Source: an uncultured Pelagibacteraceae bacterium
GTDB lineage: Bacteria > Pseudomonadota > Alphaproteobacteria > Pelagibacterales > Pelagibacteraceae
DNA length: 40,958 nt
Direction of reading: 5' to 3'
Assembly: GCA_902530635.1 (NCBI GenBank)
Contig: CACABC010000002.1
Span: 122,501-163,458 of the forward strand
The notes beneath the pieces are model-generated. The model made no database searches and was not told the origin of the DNA. It worked only from the letters and a program-made list of their open reading frames with translations. Position 1 is the stretch's first letter; every line of letters begins with the position of its first letter. A program made the translations under genes and the position numbers. Shown in pieces: positions 11,287 through 19,123 of this stretch.

Positions 11287-13848
11287 ATGAATTTTATAAC
11301 CAAAGCATTAAATAGATTATTTAAAAGTGGTAATCAACAAGAATTGAATAAAATTAAGCCTATCATAGTAAAAATTAATGATTTGGAGAAAAATTTCTCG
11401 AGCTTAAAAACAGAAAATTTTACAGAAAAAACCCAGCAATATAAAAAGAACATTTTAGAAGGTAGAGATATGAATGAGATTTTACCAGAAGCTTTTGCTT
11501 TGGTAAGAGAGGCATCAAAAAGAGTCCTGGGTGAAAGGCATTTTGATGTACAGCTTGCTGGAGGTATTATCCTTCACCGAGGCAATATAGCTGAAATGAA
11601 AACTGGAGAAGGAAAAACTTTAGTTTCAACTCTTCCAGCATTTTTGAATGCTCTAGAAAATAAAGGTGTTCATATAGTAACTGTCAATGACTATCTAGCA
11701 AAACGTGATTCGGTTTGGATGGGTCAGATTTATAATTTTTTAGGGTTAAAAACCGGGTGCATCACAAACGAATTAAGTGATCAAGAAAGAGAGAGAAATT
11801 ATAGCGCAGATATAACTTATGCAACAAATAATGAATTGGGATTTGATTATTTGAGAGATAATATGAAATATGAAATTTCTGAAATGGTACAAAAAAATAG
11901 AAATTTTTGTATTATCGATGAAGTTGATAGCATATTAATAGATGAGTCAAGAACTCCATTAATAATTTCAGGGGGAATAGAAGATAAATCAGATCAATAT
12001 TTTCTAGCAAATAAATTCATTAATAGTTTACAAAAAAAAGATTTTGAATTAGATGAAAAAAATAAAAATGCCATTCTAACTGATGTTGGGATTGATAATA
12101 TTGAAAAAATGTCAAGAACTTCTGGTATTTTAAAAAACAATAATTTTTACGATCCAGAAAATTTAACTTTGGTACATCATATTAATCAAGCATTAAAAGC
12201 AAATTTTTTGTTTCAAAAAGATAAAGACTATATTGTTAAAGATGGTAACGTTCAAATCATAGACGAATTCACAGGAAGAGTTCTCGAAGGAAGAAGATTC
12301 TCTGATGGATTACATCAGGCTATCGAAGCTAAAGAAAATGTTGATATTCAAAAAGAAAATCAAACTCTTGCATCAATAACATACCAAAATTACTTTAGAT
12401 TATACAAAAAACTTGCTGGTATGACTGGAACTGCTATGACAGAAGCTGAGGAATTTTTTGATATTTATAAATTAAATGTGGTAAGCGTTCCAACAAATAA
12501 AGATATGATTCGTAAGGACACAAATGATCTGATTTTTAGAACAGAAGAAGAAAAAAATTACGCAATTTTAAATAAAGTTAAAGAGTGTCATAAAAAATAT
12601 CAACCAATTCTAGTTGGAACAACTAGTATAGAGAAATCTGAAAAAATATCTGACTTGCTTAAAACAAATAAACTTAAGCACAATGTTTTAAATGCAAAGC
12701 AACATGAGAAAGAAGCAAAAATTATAGCAGAGGCAGGAAAAATCGGAACAATTACAATTGCAACAAATATGGCTGGAAGAGGTACAGACATCCAGTTAGG
12801 GGGAAACAAAAATTTTTTAAAAAATAATGAACAGGAAACTCCAGAAATATTAAAAAAACTAGATATAGAAAAAGAAAAAGTTAAAAGTCTTGGGGGGTTA
12901 TGTATTGTGGGAACAGAGAGACATGAAAGCCGCAGGATTGATAACCAGCTTAGAGGAAGATCGGGTAGACAAGGAGACCCAGGATCATCAATATTTTACA
13001 TTAGTCTTGAGGATGATTTAATGAGAATTTTTGGAGGTCAATCAATTGATGGTATGCTTAAAAAACTAGGTTTGAAGAAAAACGAATCTATCAATCATCC
13101 ATGGATAAACAAAGCAATAGAAAGAGCACAACAAAAAGTTGAGGCTAGAAATTTTGAGATACGTAAAACACTCTTAAAATTTGACGATGTCATGAATGAT
13201 CAAAGAAAAGTGATTTTTGGACAGAGAATAGAGGTTTTGAAAACAGAGAATGTAAAAAAAATGATTTTTTCTTTTCTAGAAGAAATTAATAAAAACATTA
13301 TATTAGCACAACAAAATTTCTCTAAAACTAATGATTTAAAAGTTTTTTCCAGCGAAATTAAAGCAAATTATGGGAATGCTTTTGACGAAAAAAAGATAGA
13401 ATTGTTTTCTAAAATAAAAGAAGTGGAACTTACACAAAATCTTAATAATTTTTTTGAGGAAAAAAGAAATGAACGAATTAAAATTTTAGGTGAACAACAA
13501 AATAATGATATTGAGAAGAAAATATTTTTACAGATTATGGACTTTTTATGGAGATCTCATCTACAATATTTAGAACAACTAAGACAAGTGATAGGTTTAA
13601 GAAGTTATGGACAAAAAGATCCACTGGCCGAGTTTAGAAGAGAGTCTTTTCAACTTTTCGAGAATTTATTGTTAAAAATAAAAACAGAAACTATAAAATT
13701 TTTAATTAATACAAATATCATAGTTGAAGATAAAAGAAATCAGCCTAAAACAGATAACTTTGAAAAAAAAAGAAAAATATCTAGGAATGCACCTTGTACA
13801 TGTGGTTCAGGTAAAAAATATAAACATTGCCATGGAAAGGTTGCTTAA
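11287..13848 (+). CDS. secA: Protein translocase ATPase SecA
   Basis: SecA drives unfolded preproteins through the SecYEG channel. The 853-residue protein has the Walker A MKTGEGKT at 104-111, the Walker B DEVD at 211-214 followed by ILIDESRTPL, helicase motif blocks NMAGRGTDIQLGG and ERHESRRIDNQLRGRSGRQGD, and the helical scaffold after about 600. The C-terminal SEC-C tail keeps the zinc ligands C837, C839, C848 and H849, which in this family contact SecB and the ribosome. It is transcribed divergently from argJ, across an alternating TA tract. Confidence 0.98.
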   Translation: MNFITKALNRLFKSGNQQELNKIKPIIVKINDLEKNFSSLKTENFTEKTQQYKKNILEGRDMNEILPEAFALVREASKRVLGERHFDVQLAGGIILHRGNIAEMKTGEGKTLVSTLPAFLNALENKGVHIVTVNDYLAKRDSVWMGQIYNFLGLKTGCITNELSDQERERNYSADITYATNNELGFDYLRDNMKYEISEMVQKNRNFCIIDEVDSILIDESRTPLIISGGIEDKSDQYFLANKFINSLQKKDFELDEKNKNAILTDVGIDNIEKMSRTSGILKNNNFYDPENLTLVHHINQALKANFLFQKDKDYIVKDGNVQIIDEFTGRVLEGRRFSDGLHQAIEAKENVDIQKENQTLASITYQNYFRLYKKLAGMTGTAMTEAEEFFDIYKLNVVSVPTNKDMIRKDTNDLIFRTEEEKNYAILNKVKECHKKYQPILVGTTSIEKSEKISDLLKTNKLKHNVLNAKQHEKEAKIIAEAGKIGTITIATNMAGRGTDIQLGGNKNFLKNNEQETPEILKKLDIEKEKVKSLGGLCIVGTERHESRRIDNQLRGRSGRQGDPGSSIFYISLEDDLMRIFGGQSIDGMLKKLGLKKNESINHPWINKAIERAQQKVEARNFEIRKTLLKFDDVMNDQRKVIFGQRIEVLKTENVKKMIFSFLEEINKNIILAQQNFSKTNDLKVFSSEIKANYGNAFDEKKIELFSKIKEVELTQNLNNFFEEKRNERIKILGEQQNNDIEKKIFLQIMDFLWRSHLQYLEQLRQVIGLRSYGQKDPLAEFRRESFQLFENLLLKIKTETIKFLINTNIIVEDKRNQPKTDNFEKKRKISRNAPCTCGSGKKYKHCHGKVA

Positions 13849-13864
13849 CTAGTATAGTGAATTT

Positions 13865-14491
13865 ATGTTAGAAAAATTTCCGATTAAAATTCCGGTTTTC
13901 CCTTTAAGGAATGCTATTTTTTTTCCTGAAACAAATTTGCCATTAAATATATTTGAGCCTAGGTATCTAAAAATGGTTGAGAAAGCAATCAAAAGTGATG
14001 GTGTAATAGGAATGATACAATCTAAGGAAGTTGATGGAGAAGTTTTTAAAGTTGGATGTCTCGGTAAAATAAATGATCACAAAAAAACAGGTGACGGTAG
14101 AATCTTAATAAATTTGTATGGATTATCACGTTTTAAAATTGATAAGGAAATTAATAACAATGAACCTTTCAGAGAGTTTCAAGTTAATTATGATTTTTTT
14201 AAAAATGATACAAATAATAAATACTTAGTTGAAGAAAATACATTCAAAAAATTTATTGAAAACTCAAAGAAATTATTTGAAAAACAGGGCATGGGTTTGA
14301 ATTGGCAAGAACTTTCTAAAATAAAGAAAACACAACAAATTTATACTTTGGTTATGGTTTCACCATTTTCTGTAAGTGAAAAACAAAAATTATTGGAGAT
14401 CCCGCAAGTAAATGATATTGCAAAGACATTTGTTGAGTTGACTAGCTTTGCTTTCTATGAGGATACGACAAAAAATAATATTATTCAGTAA
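13865..14491 (+). CDS. Lon N-terminal (LON substrate-binding) domain protein
   Basis: This 208-residue protein consists of the LON domain only: the hallmark FPLRNAIFFPE-x-NLPLNIFEPRYLKMV near residues 12-40 and a helical C-terminal half, without ATPase or protease domains. It follows secA after 16 bases, probably in one transcript. Such stand-alone proteins are common in alphaproteobacteria. Their role is not established; binding of proteins or peptides is inferred from the domain. Confidence 0.9.
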   Translation: MLEKFPIKIPVFPLRNAIFFPETNLPLNIFEPRYLKMVEKAIKSDGVIGMIQSKEVDGEVFKVGCLGKINDHKKTGDGRILINLYGLSRFKIDKEINNNEPFREFQVNYDFFKNDTNNKYLVEENTFKKFIENSKKLFEKQGMGLNWQELSKIKKTQQIYTLVMVSPFSVSEKQKLLEIPQVNDIAKTFVELTSFAFYEDTTKNNIIQ

Positions 14492-14492
14492 C

Positions 14493-14909
14493 TTAAATAT
14501 ATATTTTATCTGCTAGACCGTAACAGAGTATTGCACTTAAAACTGTAAGAATAGCTGGCGCAATAACTTGCTCGATTGATGTTTTTTTTGTATGGCCAAG
14601 TTTGTTGATAAAATGGTTATAGATGCCAATAAAAAATAAAACAAAATTTTGAACAAAAACAAGATTAAAAAAAGCCCAAGTAGCCTGAACTCCATTATCT
14701 CTTACAAAAAGTATGTATAAAGCCATTAAAATTGATCCAATAAAAAATCCCCCAAAAAATCTAACTATACCTGCTGAGGTTACATCCATTCCGTATTGTT
14801 TAATAAAAGATTTTGTACCGATTACAGACTTAAAAGCATAAATACCATAAGCCGTAAAGTGAATTAAAAATACTATTAAATAAAAAATGTTATTAAATTT
14901 CGCAATCAT
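14493..14909 (-). CDS. Small integral membrane protein, four predicted helices
   Basis: I do not recognise this 138-residue protein. Hydrophobic segments near 7-28, 47-66, 75-97 and 115-135 suggest four transmembrane helices with short loops. It lies 27 bases after the DmdA-like gene on the same strand and is probably its cotranscribed third member, so it may serve the same substrate, for instance in uptake or sensing; this is only inference from position. Its end is one base from the convergent LON-domain gene. Confidence 0.75.
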   Translation of the reverse strand: MIAKFNNIFYLIVFLIHFTAYGIYAFKSVIGTKSFIKQYGMDVTSAGIVRFFGGFFIGSILMALYILFVRDNGVQATWAFFNLVFVQNFVLFFIGIYNHFINKLGHTKKTSIEQVIAPAILTVLSAILCYGLADKIYI

Positions 14910-14936
14910 AAAAAATAAATTTAAAAATGTCTTAAA

Positions 14937-16307
14937 CTACTTAGACTCTCTGGTATTCTTATTGAATGACTCAGTAAATGGTATTGGCACAACTGTCGCA
15001 TTCACAGGTTTGTTTGAGTATTTTTTTGGCAAATGCACTTTATATTTTTTCCCAAAGTTACCAATTGGATAACCATTTGTGTTTAAATTTCCTTCAAATG
15101 GAACGTATCCCATAGCTATATTTGTGCCTTTCTCAGGATGATACCAAGGAGAAGTTATAAAACCGACAGGCTTACTTCCTTTATCATTTGATATTAACCA
15201 AAAATCATTTGCATAATCTTCGATGGGCTTTCCACCCATTTCTAAACCAACTAGTTGAAGTTTGTATGGTTTTTCGCCGTTTTTTATTTGTTCTCTCATT
15301 TTTTCCAGTGCCTCTTTGCCCACATAATTTGTTTGTTTGTTCCATACTCCTTTGCCAGATAATGAAACTTGATATCCAAGATTGCATTGAAATGGATTGT
15401 GTTCATGATCTAAATCTTGGCCCCAAGATAATATTCCAGCCTGAATTCTTCTATGATGTGCTGGTGCTATAACCATTAATTTATGTTTTTTTCCAGCTTT
15501 AAGAACTGTGTTCCACATATCTTCTGCATATAATGTTGCGTTTCTTAAATAAATCTCGTAGCCAGCTTCTCCAGAAAATCCTGATTGAGAAATCACACAG
15601 TCTCTTCCACCAATTTTTGCCTTGGCCAAACCATAGAATGGAATATTATCCATATCTACCTGGTTACCGACCAAATCTTTCATTAAAGCTTTGGACTTTG
15701 GTCCTTGAATTTGAACTGGACAAGCATCTATTTCGTCTATTTCAACATTAAATCTTTTATCTGCATTAACACCTTGTAAATATAAACCAATGTCAGAGTC
15801 CGACAAACTAAACCAAAACTCATCGTCTTCAACTCTCAGCAAAACAGGATCATTAAGAACTCCACCCTTATAATTACAAAGAATAACATAACGAGCACGC
15901 ATAATTGAAATTTTTGTTGCATCTCTTGTAATTACATAATCTACAAATTTTTCTGCGTCTGGACCTTTAACACGAATTTGTCTTTCAACTGCAACATTCC
16001 ACAATGTAACGTGATTTTTTATAGCTTGATATTCGACCATCGCACCACCTTTTTCAGGTCTTACGTATCCTCTTGGATGGTAAACTCGATTATAAACTGT
16101 AGCTCTCCAACAACCAGCTTTCATAGATAAATGCCAGTATGGTGATTTTCTTACTCGAGTTGAGATCAGCATTTCTACTTTTGTAGGTCCACTTTGTCTT
16201 AAATTATAAGGAACTTGTCTATCTGATTGATCAACTGAAGTTTCGTGTTTAACTTTGTCGTAATTTACTTTTTCAACTTTATAGGAGTTGGGTACCTTTT
16301 TAGGCAT
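14937..16307 (-). CDS. DmdA/GcvT-like tetrahydrofolate-dependent demethylase
   Basis: This 456-residue protein belongs to the GcvT fold family and most resembles DMSP demethylase DmdA. Aligned blocks include STRVRKSPYWH-x(4)-AG (49-65), W-x-VAVERQIRVKGPDAE (103-119), NDPVLLRV (152-159), QIQGPKSKALM (199-209) and SGFSGEAGYEIY (242-253). By family knowledge such enzymes move a methyl group from a methylated substrate to tetrahydrofolate. It is about 90 residues longer than the DmdA of Pelagibacter as I remember it, with roughly 45 extra residues at the N terminus and an extended C-terminal barrel ending VVPIPFTESF. Larger O-demethylases such as LigM share that plan, so the substrate should not be assumed to be DMSP. 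Its start overlaps the MetF-like gene by eight bases. Confidence 0.85.
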   Translation of the reverse strand: MPKKVPNSYKVEKVNYDKVKHETSVDQSDRQVPYNLRQSGPTKVEMLISTRVRKSPYWHLSMKAGCWRATVYNRVYHPRGYVRPEKGGAMVEYQAIKNHVTLWNVAVERQIRVKGPDAEKFVDYVITRDATKISIMRARYVILCNYKGGVLNDPVLLRVEDDEFWFSLSDSDIGLYLQGVNADKRFNVEIDEIDACPVQIQGPKSKALMKDLVGNQVDMDNIPFYGLAKAKIGGRDCVISQSGFSGEAGYEIYLRNATLYAEDMWNTVLKAGKKHKLMVIAPAHHRRIQAGILSWGQDLDHEHNPFQCNLGYQVSLSGKGVWNKQTNYVGKEALEKMREQIKNGEKPYKLQLVGLEMGGKPIEDYANDFWLISNDKGSKPVGFITSPWYHPEKGTNIAMGYVPFEGNLNTNGYPIGNFGKKYKVHLPKKYSNKPVNATVVPIPFTESFNKNTRESK

Positions 16308-17028
16308 AATTATTTTTAATTAACCACTTGTTGGTTTCTTTTAATCCACCAAAAGTATAAATATGAAAATTACTTGTTGATTTTTTCACTTGGCTAATTA
16401 AATCGTTTGGATCAGAGGGTTTAAGTAGATTAATTGCTTTTGCAGCATTAGATTTTATGAAGTTTAAAGAATTTTTAGCACCAACAATGTTTGCGAACTT
16501 TATTAAACTAGTTAATTTTAAAGGGCCAGTAATACCAACGTGAACTGGTAAACTTTGTTTAGAAATAAATTTATTAATTGGTTCTGGATTTATAAGCCAT
16601 TGCGTTACAATGTAGTCTGCAAAAGGTTTTTTATCTTTCATTGCTTTTTCCAAATCAGAATCCGATATATCAGGGGACCCCTCTGGATGTCCAGCAATTC
16701 CTATCTTAAAGCCCTCAAATAATCCTGTCTCTAATATCTGTAATGAACAGTGAAAATCTCCAATCGGTTGAGCGCTTCCCCCTATCACCAGTGCTTGTTT
16801 TACGCCAAAATCTTTACACATAGAAACATAATCTTTTAAATCTCCAATATTTTTTATTGATCTGGCTGGAAAGTGAGGTACTGGATTAAACCCGGATTGG
16901 ACTAGCTCTCTTGCTTTCCTCGCAACCTCTTTAAAATCATTTCCGGGTAACATGGTTATGTAAACATCTTTAACCTTTGGCAAAACCGAAAGATCTGTTT
17001 TCATAGTTATTTCTAATGAAAAATGCAT
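16300..17028 (-). CDS. MetF-like methylenetetrahydrofolate reductase family protein
   Basis: This 242-residue flavoprotein-type barrel resembles MetF. It starts F-S-L-E-I-T (the glutamate E6 matches the catalytic Glu of MetF), then has VYITMLPG (22-29), VPHFPARS (50-57), ALVIGG (79-84), GIAGHPEG (110-117) and IVTQWLIN (140-147). It is about 50 residues shorter than standard MetF. Next to a THF-dependent demethylase, the likely role is to oxidise the resulting 5-methyl-THF to methylene-THF, or the reverse; the direction is inferred from context. The start at MHFSLEIT is preferred over an internal Met because SLEIT aligns with the conserved first strand. Confidence 0.85.
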   Translation of the reverse strand: MHFSLEITMKTDLSVLPKVKDVYITMLPGNDFKEVARKARELVQSGFNPVPHFPARSIKNIGDLKDYVSMCKDFGVKQALVIGGSAQPIGDFHCSLQILETGLFEGFKIGIAGHPEGSPDISDSDLEKAMKDKKPFADYIVTQWLINPEPINKFISKQSLPVHVGITGPLKLTSLIKFANIVGAKNSLNFIKSNAAKAINLLKPSDPNDLISQVKKSTSNFHIYTFGGLKETNKWLIKNNYA

Positions 17029-17031
17029 ATT

Positions 17032-17061
17032 TCCCCGGATATACCAGTGAAGTCTAGGGGA
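17032..17061 (-). promoter_or_regulatory. Candidate leader stem in front of the MetF-like gene
   Basis: On the minus strand TCCCC (17057-17061) can pair with GGGGA (17032-17036), enclosing a 20-base loop in which ACT/GGT could add three more pairs. The GGGGA arm ends three bases before the ATG, so the stem would occlude the start region. It lies in the 51-base gap between tRNA-Phe and the gene. The stem is short and no covariation was examined, so regulation is a guess. Confidence 0.3.
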
Positions 17062-17079
17062 TGTCCAGAATTATTGTGG

Positions 17080-17154
17080 TGGTGGCCTTGGTTTGAATCG
17101 CACAAACGACACATACCTTTTCAGGGTACTGCTCTACTACTGAGCTACAAGGCC
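17080..17154 (-). tRNA. tRNA-Phe (anticodon GAA), non-consensus T-loop
   Basis: This is a 75-nt cloverleaf on the minus strand with encoded CCA. The acceptor stem GGCCTTG/CAAGGCC is perfect, the D stem is GCTC/GAGC, and the anticodon stem GTACC/GGTAT (one G-U) with loop CTGAAAA gives anticodon GAA. Two oddities stand out. The T-loop is TGCGATT, with G at position 55 instead of the near-universal U. The D-loop is only AGTAGTA, without the usual GG. The stems are intact, so it is probably functional. It sits between infA and the MetF-like gene on the same strand. Confidence 0.9.
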
Positions 17155-17162
17155 ACAATATA

Positions 17163-17378
17163 TTAAAATCTAAAAGTAATTCTGCCTTTAGTCAAATCGT
17201 ATGGTGTCATTTCAACTAAAACTTGATCACCGGCTAAGACTCTTATTCTATTCTTTCTTAATTTTCCAGCAGTATGAGCTAAAACTTCGTGATTGTTTTC
17301 AAGCTTAACTCTAAACATAGCGTTAGGTAACAATTCTGTTACTTTACCTTTAAACTCAAGTTTTTCTTGTTTAGTCAA
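17163..17378 (-). CDS. infA: Translation initiation factor IF-1
   Basis: IF-1 is an OB-fold protein of the 30S initiation complex. The 71 residues align end to end with the family: [42 protein letters not shown] and [16 protein letters not shown]. The start codon is TTG (17376-17378), the only one that gives a normal N terminus. It overlaps the hisD stop within TTGACTAA. It is followed by tRNA-Phe after eight bases, so the tRNA may be processed from the same transcript. Confidence 0.96.
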   Translation of the reverse strand: MTKQEKLEFKGKVTELLPNAMFRVKLENNHEVLAHTAGKLRKNRIRVLAGDQVLVEMTPYDLTKGRITFRF

Positions 17379-18681
17379 ATTTTAATCCTTTTTTAATTCT
17401 GAGCTTAACAGAATTTGCATGGCCATATAAATCTTCATATTTGGATAAAGTTATAACTGATGGACCTAATCTTTCAATGCCCCTTTTAGTTATATTAATT
17501 ACCGATTGTCTTTTCAGGAAATCATAAACGGATAAGCCTGAAGAAAATTTTGCTGTTCCTGAAGTAGGGAGAACATGATTTGGCCCTGCAAGGTAATCCC
17601 CTATAGCTTCCGGAGAATAAGGACCTAAAAAGATTGAACCTGCGTTAGTTATAGATTTTAGATAAATGCCTGGTTTTTTTGTGTATATCTCCAAGTGTTC
17701 TGGAGAAATTTTATTCACAATATTAGATATTTCTTTTGAACTTTTTGCTAAAATTGAAATACCAAACTTTCCTAGACTCGATGATGCAATTTTCTTTTTT
17801 GGTAAGAATTTTAATTGCATTTTCAAAAAATTTTGTACATTTTTGGTTACATCTTTACTATCTGTCACTAATATAGATTGTGACATTTCATCATGTTCGG
17901 ACTGCGCGATTAAATCTGCTGAAATCCATTCTGGATTGGAGTATTTATCTGCGATTATAGTTACTTCAGAAGGTCCAGCAAACATATCAATACCAGTTTC
18001 TCCCAAAACCTCTTTTTTTGCTAATGCAACATATTCGTTTCCAGGACCAACGACTTTATCAACTTTATTTACAGTTTCAGTTCCAAAAGCAAAAGCAGCA
18101 ATTGCTTGAGCGCCGCCTAATTTGAAAATTTTTTTAACTTTACATTTTTTAGCTGCATATAATATTCCAGGATTCGCTTTGTTTTTTAAAGCTGGAACAG
18201 TCATAAAAATTTCTTTAACTCCTGCAATAATAGCTGGTATACAATTCATTAAAACCGAGCTCGGATAACTGGCTTTTCCTCCGGGAACATAAACCCCAAT
18301 TTTGTTCATTGGTTTCGATCTATAAGAAAAAACATTATTATATTTATCTTTTGTTTTAAAACCTTGAAATTTTTGTTTTTTGTGAAAATTTTTAATCCTG
18401 CTAAATGCTAAATCTATTGATCTTTTAACCTTTGGATCTAAATTATTTATACTGTTCTTAATTTCAGTTTTAGTAAAAAATAATTGATTTTTATTTAATT
18501 TTTTTAAACCATTAAATTTTTTTTCATACTTAATTAGGGACTTATCTTTATTTTTTCTAATATCTTGAACAATTTTTTTAACTATCCTCACTGTAGAAAC
18601 TGAATATTTTCTTCTTAAATTTAGACTATATTCCAACTGCCTTTCAAAATTTTTGGATTTTGTATTTAATATTTTAATCAT
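17371..18681 (-). CDS. hisD: Histidinol dehydrogenase
   Basis: HisD is a zinc enzyme that performs the last two NAD-dependent oxidations of histidine synthesis. Family blocks are [52 protein letters not shown], the zinc-site [16 protein letters not shown] and [22 protein letters not shown] chose the ATG at 18679-18681 (436 residues), which overlaps the DUF2948 stop by eight bases. An upstream ATG at 18726 would add 15 residues not seen in the family and a 53-base overlap. The C terminus overlaps the start of infA. Confidence 0.95.
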   Translation of the reverse strand: MIKILNTKSKNFERQLEYSLNLRRKYSVSTVRIVKKIVQDIRKNKDKSLIKYEKKFNGLKKLNKNQLFFTKTEIKNSINNLDPKVKRSIDLAFSRIKNFHKKQKFQGFKTKDKYNNVFSYRSKPMNKIGVYVPGGKASYPSSVLMNCIPAIIAGVKEIFMTVPALKNKANPGILYAAKKCKVKKIFKLGGAQAIAAFAFGTETVNKVDKVVGPGNEYVALAKKEVLGETGIDMFAGPSEVTIIADKYSNPEWISADLIAQSEHDEMSQSILVTDSKDVTKNVQNFLKMQLKFLPKKKIASSSLGKFGISILAKSSKEISNIVNKISPEHLEIYTKKPGIYLKSITNAGSIFLGPYSPEAIGDYLAGPNHVLPTSGTAKFSSGLSVYDFLKRQSVINITKRGIERLGPSVITLSKYEDLYGHANSVKLRIKKGLKFD

Positions 18682-19123
18682 TAAATGGATCAAGTTTGGG
18701 TTTATTTTTGGTCTCCCAAGGATCACTGATGTCCTCGAGAAAACATTCTATAACTTCAGAGTTTAGCTTTATCAATATACCACCTGCAAAATTTAATTTT
18801 ATTTCATAATTTTTATCAGACAAAAATTTAGTTTCAATTGCTAAAAAATCTAGAAAACGATCTACGTTCTTTTGGCTTAAATTCATGGAATAAACATTGA
18901 TTACATTTTCAAACTTAAGAATAGATTGCACCCTTTTGTTTTTCCTAAAAACTCCTTTTTCTATATCCTCCCACATAAACCTGTTAAACTGTATTAAAAA
19001 TATTCTATTTTTTTTTAAATGCGCTATATTTTTAACTTGAGTGATCGAATCTTGAAGGTGTGCGGAAATAACCTTTAAATCTTCTTCTGAGGTAGCATTT
19101 AGTTTTAAACTTTTTTTTTCCAT
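18674..19123 (-). CDS. DUF2948 family protein
   Basis: This 149-residue protein carries the features of DUF2948: an N-terminal DLKVISAHLQDS, an FLIQFNRFMWE strand, a central VQSILKFENVINVYS, and a C-terminal GGI-x-IKLNSEVIECFLEDISDPWET. The family is alphaproteobacterial, of unknown function, and typically lies between murA and hisD, as here. Its ATG shares one base with the murA stop (TAATG), so translation is probably coupled. Confidence 0.88.
   Translation of the reverse strand: MEKKSLKLNATSEEDLKVISAHLQDSITQVKNIAHLKKNRIFLIQFNRFMWEDIEKGVFRKNKRVQSILKFENVINVYSMNLSQKNVDRFLDFLAIETKFLSDKNYEIKLNFAGGILIKLNSEVIECFLEDISDPWETKNKPKLDPFND

Noticed and set aside
17020-17085. A SAM- or glycine-riboswitch call before the MetF-like gene
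   Set aside because: I could not match any known riboswitch consensus by eye; only a short stem is visible, so it is reported as an unassigned candidate.
17666-18109. A 147-codon frame antisense to hisD
   Set aside because: It is a shadow of the conserved hisD coding sequence, with no start context and no family resemblance.
18682-18726. Longer hisD start at 18726
   Set aside because: It would add 15 residues not seen in the family and overlap DUF2948 by 53 bases; the ATG at 18681 gives a normal N terminus.
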